Below, one piece after another: positions 1 to 8,075 of a DNA stretch of 23,370 nt. The notes beneath the pieces were generated by a model. That model worked only from the letters and a program-made list of their open reading frames with translations. It did not search any database and was not told the origin of the DNA. Origin of the DNA: an uncultured Porphyromonadaceae bacterium (GTDB taxonomy: Bacteria; Bacteroidota; Bacteroidia; Bacteroidales; Muribaculaceae); contig CABPYL010000043.1 in NCBI GenBank assembly GCA_902461565.1, forward strand, positions 1-23,370. The letters run 5' to 3'. The position numbers were made by a program, and so were the translations under genes. The number at the start of each line of letters is the position of its first letter. Within the stretch, counting starts at the first letter, position 1.

Positions 1-38
1 CGTTTTAAGCCAATGGATAAACCATAAAAATTTGTCAT
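1..38 (-). CDS. Start of a probable immunity protein gene (cut by window edge)
   Basis: On the minus strand an ATG occurs 11 nt after the stop codon of the RHS toxin gene and opens a reading frame without stop to the window edge (MTNFYGLSIGLK, 12 codons). The base composition is AT-rich like the toxin tip upstream and unlike the RHS body. In RHS-type polymorphic toxin loci the gene directly after the toxin tip is normally its cognate immunity gene, so this is inferred to be that gene. Only 12 residues are visible, so no family can be named and the frame could be fortuitous. Confidence 0.4.
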   Translation of the reverse strand, partial: MTNFYGLSIGLK

Positions 39-49
39 AATAAACGGTA

Positions 50-3000
50 TTAATTCGATAGAAAAAATTTGTTATCTAATTTCCTCATTTCTTTTATTAT
101 TTTATCTTGAGTAGGATTCGGATTACTATTAAAGAACTTATCCCATTCGTTATTGTAATCGTATGATATTTTGTGATGGTAGTGCGAATCAACAGCTTTC
201 AACCACTTCGTTTCATGTATGTTGATACCTGCTTTATTGAACTCAGGCTCATACTTCTGCGGAAGCATGTGGTGCACATCTGTTTTTTCTGGAACAGGCC
301 CATAAACCTTTTCATATTCTTTTTTATAATTGCTTCTATTGGGAACTGTTATCTTTTGGGATGTTTTACGAGTTGTCTGTTTAGCAACATCGTCAACAAT
401 AGAAGTAGTTTCGTGCCTGGCTGCTGTTGCAACAGATGCAACAGCTTTTTCCCCAGCTCGCCCAGCACGTATTGCAGATGATGCTCCGCCAGGAAGTCCA
501 GGAACCGCCAATGCAACAATATCCGCACATGTTCCTCCTACATCGATAAATCCATCAATGATGTTGCCATTTGAGAAGTTATTGACAGCCGATGTTACGC
601 CCATGACCACATTGCCAAAATCCCATAATGATTCAAGCCATTGGCCATTGCGGTCTGCGTAGTTCACGGGGTTGGCGGCGCAGTGAGACCAGGGGCTTAG
701 GGGAGCGTATTCGTGAGCATGTTTGTCGGGAGTTATGAAGTGCATCAGCACGGGGTCGTGCATGCGGGCGGTGTTGTCGTACCAGTCGAGGCCACCGAAG
801 CTAATCCAGTGGTTACCTATGTGGTGTCGGTCGCTTGGAAGCCCGGCGTCGGGAACGTTATCGTCGTCGCCGTCGAGTACAAACGGGGTGCCGGATGGGT
901 AAAGGGCGGAGCGTCGATGTACATTTCCCTCCGAATCGACAAGTGCCATTACGGATTCCTGGCGGTTTGTCAGGTACCAGTACTGGCGTTTTTCGCGAAG
1001 GTCGTAGAATCCCACCGGGGTGTTCACGCGCAGGTGGCTTCCGGCCGGCGTTGTGGCATTTTCGAAACAGCCGAAGAACTGGCTCGAACGTGTGAGTGTC
1101 CGTTTTCGCTGGCTTACGATCGTGTCGCCCTTTGAATTGACCTTTATAACAGTCTCTATATAAGGCACATGTGTGCGGCGGAGACGCAGTTTGCCGTCGG
1201 CGCTTACATCGGAGGATACGCTGAAGCCAGCGGCAGTAACCGATTGCGGAATGTCGCTCCAGTCCTTGTACGTTATGCCGGTTATACCGCGCGTGCCGTC
1301 GGCGACGAGCCGTCCGGCCTCGTCGTAGGCCAGCGTGTAGTCTCCTGCGGGGATGCGTCCAACTCGCTCACCGTAGTAGGGCGCGGATACGTCCCGCACG
1401 CCTGTGGCCATACCGGACGTGTAGCTGATTACGGAGTTCTGTATGTCGGCGCCGCGGAATACACGCCTCAGCGAGCGCACATTGGCGTCGAGGTCTGTGT
1501 CGATGCTTTCGGAATACAGGCTGTCGTCGCTGATGCCGCTGCGGAGACGCCCCAGCCCGTCGTAGTACATATACCAGTCGAGCTCGCGTACCGGAAGTGT
1601 GTCGGAGCGCTGTGCCCAATTCTCCTCAATGCGGTTTGCAAAGCTGTAGCTTGGCCATCTACCCGGTACAAGACCTCTGTCGGCACCGCTCTCCGCGGCA
1701 TAGTGCACGCGCTCGGTATAGATGTCCGACGAGGTCAGGGTGCGATGCGAGCGCACGTCGTATCCGTACGCCACGGCAGTACCTCTCCATTGTGCGGAAA
1801 GGCGCCCGACGGCGTCGTATTCGTTGCTCAGTAGCAGGATGGGCGTTCGCCCATCGACACCGAGGTGCTGCGTATGCACCCGGCCCATGTCGTCGTAGGT
1901 GGTTGTAAAACAGGCGGTATGTGTTTCAACTGCCGACTGCTCCGACATTTTCTCGTACTTCTCGGTATGCGATGTCTCATTGCCGGTGAAATCGAAGGCT
2001 GAGCTTACCGAGAGCCTGTATCTCTGCAGGTATGAATCGCGTTCCTCGCTGTATATCACATTGCCCTTAGCGTCGTATCTGCTGGCGGTATAAAAAGCCT
2101 CATCCGCTGCAATGACTGTTGCCGAACCCGTCTGCAACCCTGTTGCGGTGAATGCGGAAGACGTGTCTTCAAACAGAGACTTGTGGTTTTGCGGGAGACA
2201 GTCCAGAAAGTCGTAGTTGTCGTAATACCACGCGATATAAGGCGTGAATGCATTTTTTGAGACTGCCGCGCTATATTGACAGAAGTGTACTCCCGTCTCG
2301 CCGACGAAAGTAGCCGTGAGGGCAGAATCGGCGAACTGCGCCCGCAGCTGCTCCGGCGTCTTGCCCGTGAATTTGCATGTTCCGCGGACAGCCGGACGCA
2401 TTCGACTGTCGTAGAGGGTAAACGTCCACTCCGACTTTGCGCGTTGCACGGCATCCGAACTCAACAGCAGATTGCCGTACTTATCGTAGATATATTCTTC
2501 CCAGCCACAGCCGGGCAGCTTGTAAGAAATCAGCCGGTGGCGGAAATCGTAGCGGTAACACTGGGCGCAGCTGTCGGTAACTTTTGCTGGCACTGCGCCG
2601 CTGTCAGGCAACAGTCGGCAGCCTTCGGGGGATATGACATAGCGGAGGTCGCCACGGATGTCATATACATATCGAGTATCGGCCACAAGCCCGTCGGTAC
2701 CTATGCGCCGCTGGAGTACTGTCTTTCCCGACGAGTTTTCGAATACGATAGTCCGCATACTGTCCTCGTCAACCGTTTCGTCGATTCGAATCTCCCCGTC
2801 GGCATACGGAGCGACTACGCGAACTGTTCCGTCGCTGATATCCACTAAGATTTTCCGGCACATATAATCGCCCGAGGCAGCGCAGGAGTGCCGTGGATGG
2901 CGAATCCGTTTATTCTGCCAGAAGGCCCCCGGTCCTGTTTCGGACAAAAGTCTCAGAGGATACGTATCATAGCCGTAAGAAGTATATGGTGCCTGCCCTT

Positions 3001-3349
3001 GACCATAAACGCTTGCGGCATTATTTACTACCGCAGATATATCAATATTTTCAGCCCCTCCCGGCACCGGAAGCCATTTGCGGCTGACAGTTCCAGACGC
3101 GTTATAATGTGTGAGCTGCGCCGTGTAAGAATCAGGCACAGCCGTAGCACCGCTTACTTCGAGCACCTGACGCCCCAGTCCGTCGTAATACTGCGTTTGC
3201 TCGCGGGCGCGGCTGTCGCTGCCCGTGCTGTCGGTGAATACATAAGTCCGCACATAGTTGGACACTGCCGCTCCGCTCACCGCAGCGCTGCCGCTCCATG
3301 TAAAAAATACGGATAACAGCACCACGGCAACAGCCGCCCGTACCGACAT
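50..3349 (-). CDS. RHS repeat protein (DUF6443 + RHS core) with C-terminal HNH-like toxin domain
   Basis: Predicted exported polymorphic toxin of 1099 aa. I start it at the ATG at 3349, 13 nt after the upstream stop, because it gives a clean signal peptide (MSVRAAVAVVLLSVFFTW...); a longer GTG reading would place basic, non-signal sequence in front. After the signal comes a DUF6443-like segment (YYDGLGRQVLEVSG, about residues 45-60). Many degenerate YD repeats follow, for example YDKYGNLLL, YDAKGNVIY, YDDMGRVHT, YDAVGRLSA, YDGLGRLRS and YDEAGRLVA. An RHS core lies at about 852-903 (DP....FITPD...Y..LSPW....NPVNYADRNG). The last ~195 residues are the variable part: a hydrophobic Gly/Ala-rich linker, then from residue 1026 a HHMLPQ motif, a downstream DSHYHH cluster and an N..W..FF end, resembling DUF2380/HNH-endonuclease VII-type toxins. 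RHS repeats form a hollow shell around the tip and the core releases it by self-cleavage in studied homologs. The nuclease role is inferred from motifs only. Confidence 0.88.
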   Translation of the reverse strand: MSVRAAVAVVLLSVFFTWSGSAAVSGAAVSNYVRTYVFTDSTGSDSRAREQTQYYDGLGRQVLEVSGATAVPDSYTAQLTHYNASGTVSRKWLPVPGGAENIDISAVVNNAASVYGQGQAPYTSYGYDTYPLRLLSETGPGAFWQNKRIRHPRHSCAASGDYMCRKILVDISDGTVRVVAPYADGEIRIDETVDEDSMRTIVFENSSGKTVLQRRIGTDGLVADTRYVYDIRGDLRYVISPEGCRLLPDSGAVPAKVTDSCAQCYRYDFRHRLISYKLPGCGWEEYIYDKYGNLLLSSDAVQRAKSEWTFTLYDSRMRPAVRGTCKFTGKTPEQLRAQFADSALTATFVGETGVHFCQYSAAVSKNAFTPYIAWYYDNYDFLDCLPQNHKSLFEDTSSAFTATGLQTGSATVIAADEAFYTASRYDAKGNVIYSEERDSYLQRYRLSVSSAFDFTGNETSHTEKYEKMSEQSAVETHTACFTTTYDDMGRVHTQHLGVDGRTPILLLSNEYDAVGRLSAQWRGTAVAYGYDVRSHRTLTSSDIYTERVHYAAESGADRGLVPGRWPSYSFANRIEENWAQRSDTLPVRELDWYMYYDGLGRLRSGISDDSLYSESIDTDLDANVRSLRRVFRGADIQNSVISYTSGMATGVRDVSAPYYGERVGRIPAGDYTLAYDEAGRLVADGTRGITGITYKDWSDIPQSVTAAGFSVSSDVSADGKLRLRRTHVPYIETVIKVNSKGDTIVSQRKRTLTRSSQFFGCFENATTPAGSHLRVNTPVGFYDLREKRQYWYLTNRQESVMALVDSEGNVHRRSALYPSGTPFVLDGDDDNVPDAGLPSDRHHIGNHWISFGGLDWYDNTARMHDPVLMHFITPDKHAHEYAPLSPWSHCAANPVNYADRNGQWLESLWDFGNVVMGVTSAVNNFSNGNIIDGFIDVGGTCADIVALAVPGLPGGASSAIRAGRAGEKAVASVATAARHETTSIVDDVAKQTTRKTSQKITVPNRSNYKKEYEKVYGPVPEKTDVHHMLPQKYEPEFNKAGINIHETKWLKAVDSHYHHKISYDYNNEWDKFFNSNPNPTQDKIIKEMRKLDNKFFLSN
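53..640 (-). other. Exchangeable C-terminal tip of the RHS protein (linker + HNH-like nuclease)
   Basis: This stretch encodes residues 904-1099, after the RHS core. Its composition is clearly more AT-rich than the GC-rich RHS body on the other side of ~640, the usual sign of tip replacement by recombination at the core. Residues about 904-985 are a hydrophobic, Gly/Ala-rich linker. Residues about 1026-1099 carry the histidine motifs (HHMLPQ, then DSHYHH) and a conserved-looking AGINIH segment, which fit a metal-dependent HNH nuclease of DUF2380/AHH type. The domain assignment is by eye. Confidence 0.6.
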
Positions 3350-3362
3350 ATATCGAGTTTTA

Positions 3363-4436
3363 TTATGCTTTGAACCTGTACACATAATGCTCGCCGTCTG
3401 TCTGAACATACAATATATAAACTTCGCCCGCGACAAGCCGAGACAAATCAATCCGGTACTGCGTCTGATTCTCGTCCGGCACATGGGAGGTATATACACG
3501 CCCTTTTACATCGCATAGAAGTATGCAGTTGATTTTTTCGTCCCTGAAACTGCCTGATACTACAATGCTGTTTCCATCGCGGCGCATACACGGAGGAAGA
3601 GCACCGTTGTCTGCCGATATATTTTTGGCATTGTATTGTATAGGAAGATGGTAAGATCTGTTTTCGGCAATAGCCCGTCTTATTTCTTCGTTGACAGTGT
3701 CTTCGGTGATATTATCCTCCTGAATGTCGGTCCGGCAGGAAAACCACTTTTCGGAAAAGTCCAAAAATTCGTTTTCAATGTTGCGTATCTCGTCCTTGCG
3801 GCAAACTAACAGCGGATAGCGGTAGCCGGGGGCGTACCACAATCTGTGTGTGGCTGCATGGAGGCAAGTGTCGCCACTTTCATAATAAAGCGTATCCGTT
3901 ACAGCGTATTCGGTACATTCTACATTATGCAGAGTGTCTCCGTTAAAGGTAATCATAAAAAGGCGAGGGTGTGCAGAAACTTCTACACGTCCTGCCGAGC
4001 GGAAGCGGGACAAGCCGTCAACTGTTCCGTATGACGACAACGGGCAAGAATACCCGTATTCAGACATGCCGTAAGGCATACCACTGTCGAAGGTCCGTTT
4101 ATTTCCCGGTCGTTGTTCAAACCGCACTTTCAGAGCGTCGCCGTCCTTTGTCAGTTTGCTTAGCTCGGAGCCTAATGACAGATAAGCGAACGAGGCCGTG
4201 TCGTTAGAGAGCGGCGCCCACACACCAAATGACTGCTGTCCGGAAGCCCAGACCTCGGACAGCTCGGGGCATAGGCCGGCCGAATCGGCAAATGAGCGCA
4301 CCGCAGACACAACATCAATTTCAAGCCGGTCGCCGATGCGAGGCTCGCACAATACCGGAGAAATTGCCCGGAGATGTACCGATAACATCAGCAACAGAAC
4401 TATTGCCAACGAATGTTTTAGATATTTATTATTCAT
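3363..4436 (-). CDS. Secreted protein of unknown function with T9SS-like C-terminal sorting domain
   Basis: I do not recognise the body of this 357-aa protein. It begins with a typical Sec signal peptide (MNNKYLKHSLAIVLLLML). The last ~65 residues read like a Por/type A sorting domain of type IX secretion: a strand, then CDVKGRVYTS, a YRIDLSRLVAGEVYILYV stretch and a final basic YRFKA. The gene lies between the two RHS genes of the same operon. Its start ATGAATAA overlaps the upstream stop by 8 nt and 13 nt separate it from the RHS toxin start, implying coupled expression. A second in-frame ATG exists 12 nt upstream (4448). A role as surface anchor, carrier or accessory of the RHS pair is inference from position only. 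If the organism lacks type IX secretion the tail would need another explanation. Confidence 0.75.
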   Translation of the reverse strand: MNNKYLKHSLAIVLLLMLSVHLRAISPVLCEPRIGDRLEIDVVSAVRSFADSAGLCPELSEVWASGQQSFGVWAPLSNDTASFAYLSLGSELSKLTKDGDALKVRFEQRPGNKRTFDSGMPYGMSEYGYSCPLSSYGTVDGLSRFRSAGRVEVSAHPRLFMITFNGDTLHNVECTEYAVTDTLYYESGDTCLHAATHRLWYAPGYRYPLLVCRKDEIRNIENEFLDFSEKWFSCRTDIQEDNITEDTVNEEIRRAIAENRSYHLPIQYNAKNISADNGALPPCMRRDGNSIVVSGSFRDEKINCILLCDVKGRVYTSHVPDENQTQYRIDLSRLVAGEVYILYVQTDGEHYVYRFKA

Positions 4437-7400
4437 CGTCCTCGTCATTTTCAGGTGTATTTGAATAGTGGTATTCGTAGCGGCTTATCAGGAAATTGTT
4501 GAAGTCGCGGGTTTCGTAGAGACGTCCTCGGTTGTCATATCCGTATGATGTGGGAACACCGCGCCCATCCGTCATTTCTATCATTCCAAAAATCCAGTGG
4601 TATGCAATAGACTTGATTTCTGTTCCCGGCATTAGTGCCCGCAGCGCGGATGCTTTTTGCGAAATCTCAGTCTGTGTCCGCAAGGTCGTGGCACCGGTAC
4701 CTGATATCGATATACCCGTTGCAGCGGCATTGGATTCAAGAACTTCGTACGGTGTGCCGATTGCCTCAATTATTGGATACATACCATGATAGCCCCAAAG
4801 GTATGAAGCAAGTACCTTGTCGCGGTACTTTATCTCGATAAGGTTCCCGTTGCTGTTGTAGCGATACTGGTATGTTGGTGTTGAGATGAGACTGCGTTGT
4901 AATGCTGTCGTAGCCTGATTGGTGGAAATCAAGGTCGCAGTATCAGATGGCACAGACAGTTCGTACACCCTCAAAGGTAGCCCCGAGAGGGCATCGTACT
5001 CAGTCCTTTTTGCCGACACGACTGTGTTGCCACAGGTTACTATCTCCGTTTCCGGCAAAGGCAGATAGAGTCCTCCATTACGGGCATAGGTATAATGATA
5101 TACAAGGTTGCCATACTCTGTACCTGAAACGGACTTAGACTTGACAAGATTGAAGTCAAGGTTATCTGTATAATCCTTATAAAAATATTCATAGCTTTCG
5201 GTTCTGGATATGCCGTATTTCTGCGTGCTGGTAACAGTGCTGACCGTCTTGTTATACGGAATAAGCCTATAAGTACCTATTCCATAATCACATCCACGGT
5301 ATGGGTTTATGCCGGGAGCCTCGGTGAAATCGGACACGAGAAATGCATCGGTTGTCAGGACAAGGCTATCATCTTTCTCAAATATGTTATATGTGTATTC
5401 AACGGTCGATTCAGGATCATAAAAGTTTTCACCCATTTTCTTTTTCAACAGAATGCCACGTCTGAACCCTCGCGAGGTAAATATCCTTGAACCTATGGGT
5501 TGATAGGATAAAAAATGTGTATGATTATAATCACAATTGCGAATATTCTGAGAACTGGTGTATTCGTAATATTCGCGGATATGCGATAAATCGGTCGGCT
5601 CGTCGGCATACTGCCTGTTAAGGCATGTCATTACGTAAGGATATTCTATGGAGGACATGCTCGGCCCGTAAGTTCCGGGAAAAGCTATATCTCCAACATT
5701 TATCACTTCACACCCTTCGCACCCACTAATAATTGCAGAAGCAAACATTTTATAATAATGATATTCATATTCCGGCAGCCTCTGGACTGTACCACTGCTG
5801 TCTTCCGGGTCGTTTGCGGTGTTATAAAAGAACCACTTGTAAACGTCATCGTTCAGAGAACCGCCTGTCGAAGAATGGATATACTTAATCCGTACACCGG
5901 GCCATAGATTTAATCCGTCTCCTGTTCCGATATCACTATAGGTTATCTTATTAACATATATACGGCCGGCAGGTGAATCACCGTAGCGCATGTTGTCTTC
6001 CAGAAAACCGTTAGAATTGCTGACGTCCAAAGGCTTTACAAGCTCTATCTTGTACGACTTATTGTATTCCAAATAACTTGATATCGGGATGGGTTGCACA
6101 CCGTCCTCGATAGTCTCCTTGTCCAATGCAAATACAGCCATGACATGGTTGTCGGATTCCCGGATAATGCGCACGTGCGGAAAATCAAACGGCATTGACT
6201 GTGAATAGCTCTCAACATGGAATTTATGGCTCGAATAGTAATCCGTGCCATATAAATTCGCCGGGTTCATATTATAGTATTCCGCAAGATTGAGAGTTGC
6301 CGTCTGCCCTTGTACAATTTTAAAACCACTTATGTCCAATTTTTGGAAACTCGGGTCCATACACATCCGGAGAGTATAAGTTTCTGTCTTTTTTATCGAT
6401 TTTGTCGTACTCAGCGTACCTTTATATTCTGACGAGCCGACGTACTTCATTATGTTATTCTCCCATTCAAACTCGCTATAGCCTCCTGTAGGATATATGA
6501 TTTTTGTCAGCACTCCATTTTTTGCGGCATCTTCTATTACACTTCGGTCGGCTTGTCCTCCGTAATTAGCAATAGCGGGCACCAGATTGACATTTGACTG
6601 GATATCATTGAAATAGCCTCCGAAATCCTGGCTGAAAGTTGGGAAATCGAAATTGTATTCCTCGTTATATTCAAACGAATAAATAATATCATCGCCGTCA
6701 AGCACCTGACGTAGTATGGGCTCAGCTTTCATGCTGTAAATGAAGGAGAATATTCTGGAACTTCCGTCCTCTCCTTCAATCTTTATCGACTTGATTAAGG
6801 ACGTGTTATTGACCGACTCGTTTTCGTAAAGATATTCAAATATCACTTTTATCCCTCCGGCGGTTATGCTGTCTATAATTTGAGGATAGAATACTATAGA
6901 ATTGCATGAAGAAATACGCTCACGACGACAATTTCTATACGCATCCTGCGACATATAAATCTCTGTATTATGGCCCCCAAAAGACGTTTGACGGTCAGAT
7001 AGCTGATGATAATTATATTTTATTATATTGCCATTTAAATCGTTAATATTGTCAAGATGCCATGCCGATGCATAATAAAGACTGTCTTCCCTTTGCTCAA
7101 GCACTTTGTCGCCATGCATAAAGCAGTATTTGGTCCGGTCCTGCGTTAAAAATTGGTACGATAAACCGTTCTGGTCTTTTACTTCAAAGCCGTACCCATC
7201 GCATCCTGCCTGTTCTAAATTTATTGGAGAGTTTTGGGCAGACTTCATTATTTTTAGCGGTTTTTCGGACGAAACCGAAAATTCATTGTTCTTGTCAAAG
7301 ACAAAATCCGCCGAAAGTCCAAGTCCAAAAAGACTGAAACGGTCATTAGCAACATCGATATGGCCACAGTAGTAACTATCTCCGAGTATTGCCATCCACA

Positions 7401-7896
7401 ACCGTTTTTTCTGGTATTCGTCGCCATCTGTGGGGTCATAGTCTGCCTCTTTTTTCATAAGTTGATCGCGGAACCGAAGCCCGTCATCATTCAAATGCAG
7501 CAGACCGCGCATGTTACCTGAATTAGCATCATCCGGCGCTCCTATTACTGTATGCGAGATTTGCGCGCCATAGGAGACAGTCCAGCCCAGTCCGGCATTT
7601 CCGTATTTGTGTTTTACCTGGAATCCACCCCCGTGGTATGAGAGTGTTATGGGTACCTCTATTCTGCCGTATTTCAATGTATAAAGTGTAAACGATATTT
7701 CAGGAACACCATGAAAATAATCAACCGGATAGTCCTTGAAAGTAAAAAATTGCCCGACTTCGGGCGCCGGCGGCACAATTGAATAATCGTGGGGTACATA
7801 CAAGAATTTCTCCTCAGCAGCACTATTCTCCGCAAGGAGTATAATACAGGCTGATATACAGAGTATCCGGGCAATATATCCGGCAGTTGTTTTCAT
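4429..7896 (-). CDS. RHS-family shell protein without toxin tip (Bacteroidetes RHS partner protein)
   Basis: Exported 1155-aa protein and first gene of the RHS operon. The ATG at 7896 gives a signal peptide (MKTTAGYIARILCISACIIL); a TTG four codons earlier is less likely. The N-terminal ~100 residues show the Bacteroidetes RHS entry motif: PEISFTLYTLKYGRIEVPIT followed by LSYHGGGFQV and NAGLGWTV. The middle is long, beta-rich and poorly conserved. Only the end has recognisable YD motifs (YQYRYNSNGNLIEIKYRD, YGYDNRGRLYETRDF). It ends in an acidic tail (NDEDDE) with no core and no toxin. Proteins of this type commonly precede a DUF6443 RHS gene in Bacteroidetes. By analogy with TcB/TcC toxins it could form part of a two-protein cage, but this is inference. 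Confidence 0.8.
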   Translation of the reverse strand: MKTTAGYIARILCISACIILLAENSAAEEKFLYVPHDYSIVPPAPEVGQFFTFKDYPVDYFHGVPEISFTLYTLKYGRIEVPITLSYHGGGFQVKHKYGNAGLGWTVSYGAQISHTVIGAPDDANSGNMRGLLHLNDDGLRFRDQLMKKEADYDPTDGDEYQKKRLWMAILGDSYYCGHIDVANDRFSLFGLGLSADFVFDKNNEFSVSSEKPLKIMKSAQNSPINLEQAGCDGYGFEVKDQNGLSYQFLTQDRTKYCFMHGDKVLEQREDSLYYASAWHLDNINDLNGNIIKYNYHQLSDRQTSFGGHNTEIYMSQDAYRNCRRERISSCNSIVFYPQIIDSITAGGIKVIFEYLYENESVNNTSLIKSIKIEGEDGSSRIFSFIYSMKAEPILRQVLDGDDIIYSFEYNEEYNFDFPTFSQDFGGYFNDIQSNVNLVPAIANYGGQADRSVIEDAAKNGVLTKIIYPTGGYSEFEWENNIMKYVGSSEYKGTLSTTKSIKKTETYTLRMCMDPSFQKLDISGFKIVQGQTATLNLAEYYNMNPANLYGTDYYSSHKFHVESYSQSMPFDFPHVRIIRESDNHVMAVFALDKETIEDGVQPIPISSYLEYNKSYKIELVKPLDVSNSNGFLEDNMRYGDSPAGRIYVNKITYSDIGTGDGLNLWPGVRIKYIHSSTGGSLNDDVYKWFFYNTANDPEDSSGTVQRLPEYEYHYYKMFASAIISGCEGCEVINVGDIAFPGTYGPSMSSIEYPYVMTCLNRQYADEPTDLSHIREYYEYTSSQNIRNCDYNHTHFLSYQPIGSRIFTSRGFRRGILLKKKMGENFYDPESTVEYTYNIFEKDDSLVLTTDAFLVSDFTEAPGINPYRGCDYGIGTYRLIPYNKTVSTVTSTQKYGISRTESYEYFYKDYTDNLDFNLVKSKSVSGTEYGNLVYHYTYARNGGLYLPLPETEIVTCGNTVVSAKRTEYDALSGLPLRVYELSVPSDTATLISTNQATTALQRSLISTPTYQYRYNSNGNLIEIKYRDKVLASYLWGYHGMYPIIEAIGTPYEVLESNAAATGISISGTGATTLRTQTEISQKASALRALMPGTEIKSIAYHWIFGMIEMTDGRGVPTSYGYDNRGRLYETRDFNNFLISRYEYHYSNTPENDEDDE

Positions 7897-7944
7897 AAGA
7901 TAATTCAAGTAAGATTAAAGGTTCCAGTAGCAGAGATTTGTGCA

Positions 7945-7974
7945 CAAATATACGATTATTATTTGATAATAAAA
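7945..7974 (-). promoter_or_regulatory. Promoter of the RHS operon
   Basis: On the minus strand TATATTTG (7952-7945) matches the Bacteroidetes -7 element TAnnTTTG. A TTTT (7974-7971) lies 18 nt upstream as a weak -33. The predicted transcript starts near 7940, about 45 nt before the ATG of the first RHS gene. Confidence 0.5.
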
Positions 7975-8027
7975 GCGATTCAGTTGATTTTTTTCAATCA
8001 AAATCGTAAAGTTTGGCCGACACAGCA

Positions 8028-8050
8028 AACGCCCGGAAGAACCGGGCGTT
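8028..8050 (-). terminator. Hairpin after the phosphohexomutase gene
   Basis: A perfect 9-bp inverted repeat (AACGCCCGG / CCGGGCGTT) with a 5-nt loop lies 25 nt past the stop of the phosphohexomutase gene. It has no immediate U-tract on the minus strand, so it is a probable but not classical terminator. Confidence 0.55.
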
Positions 8051-8075
8051 CGTAGAGTATGAAGCGGGAAATTTA

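Noticed and set aside
1169..1834. 221-aa plus-strand open frame
   Set aside because: It lies inside the RHS gene on the opposite strand. Its sequence is the complement of YD repeats and shows no family motif.
3350..3499. GTG-started N-terminal extension of the RHS toxin
   Set aside because: It overlaps the upstream gene and would bury the signal peptide; the ATG at 3349 fits spacing and export.
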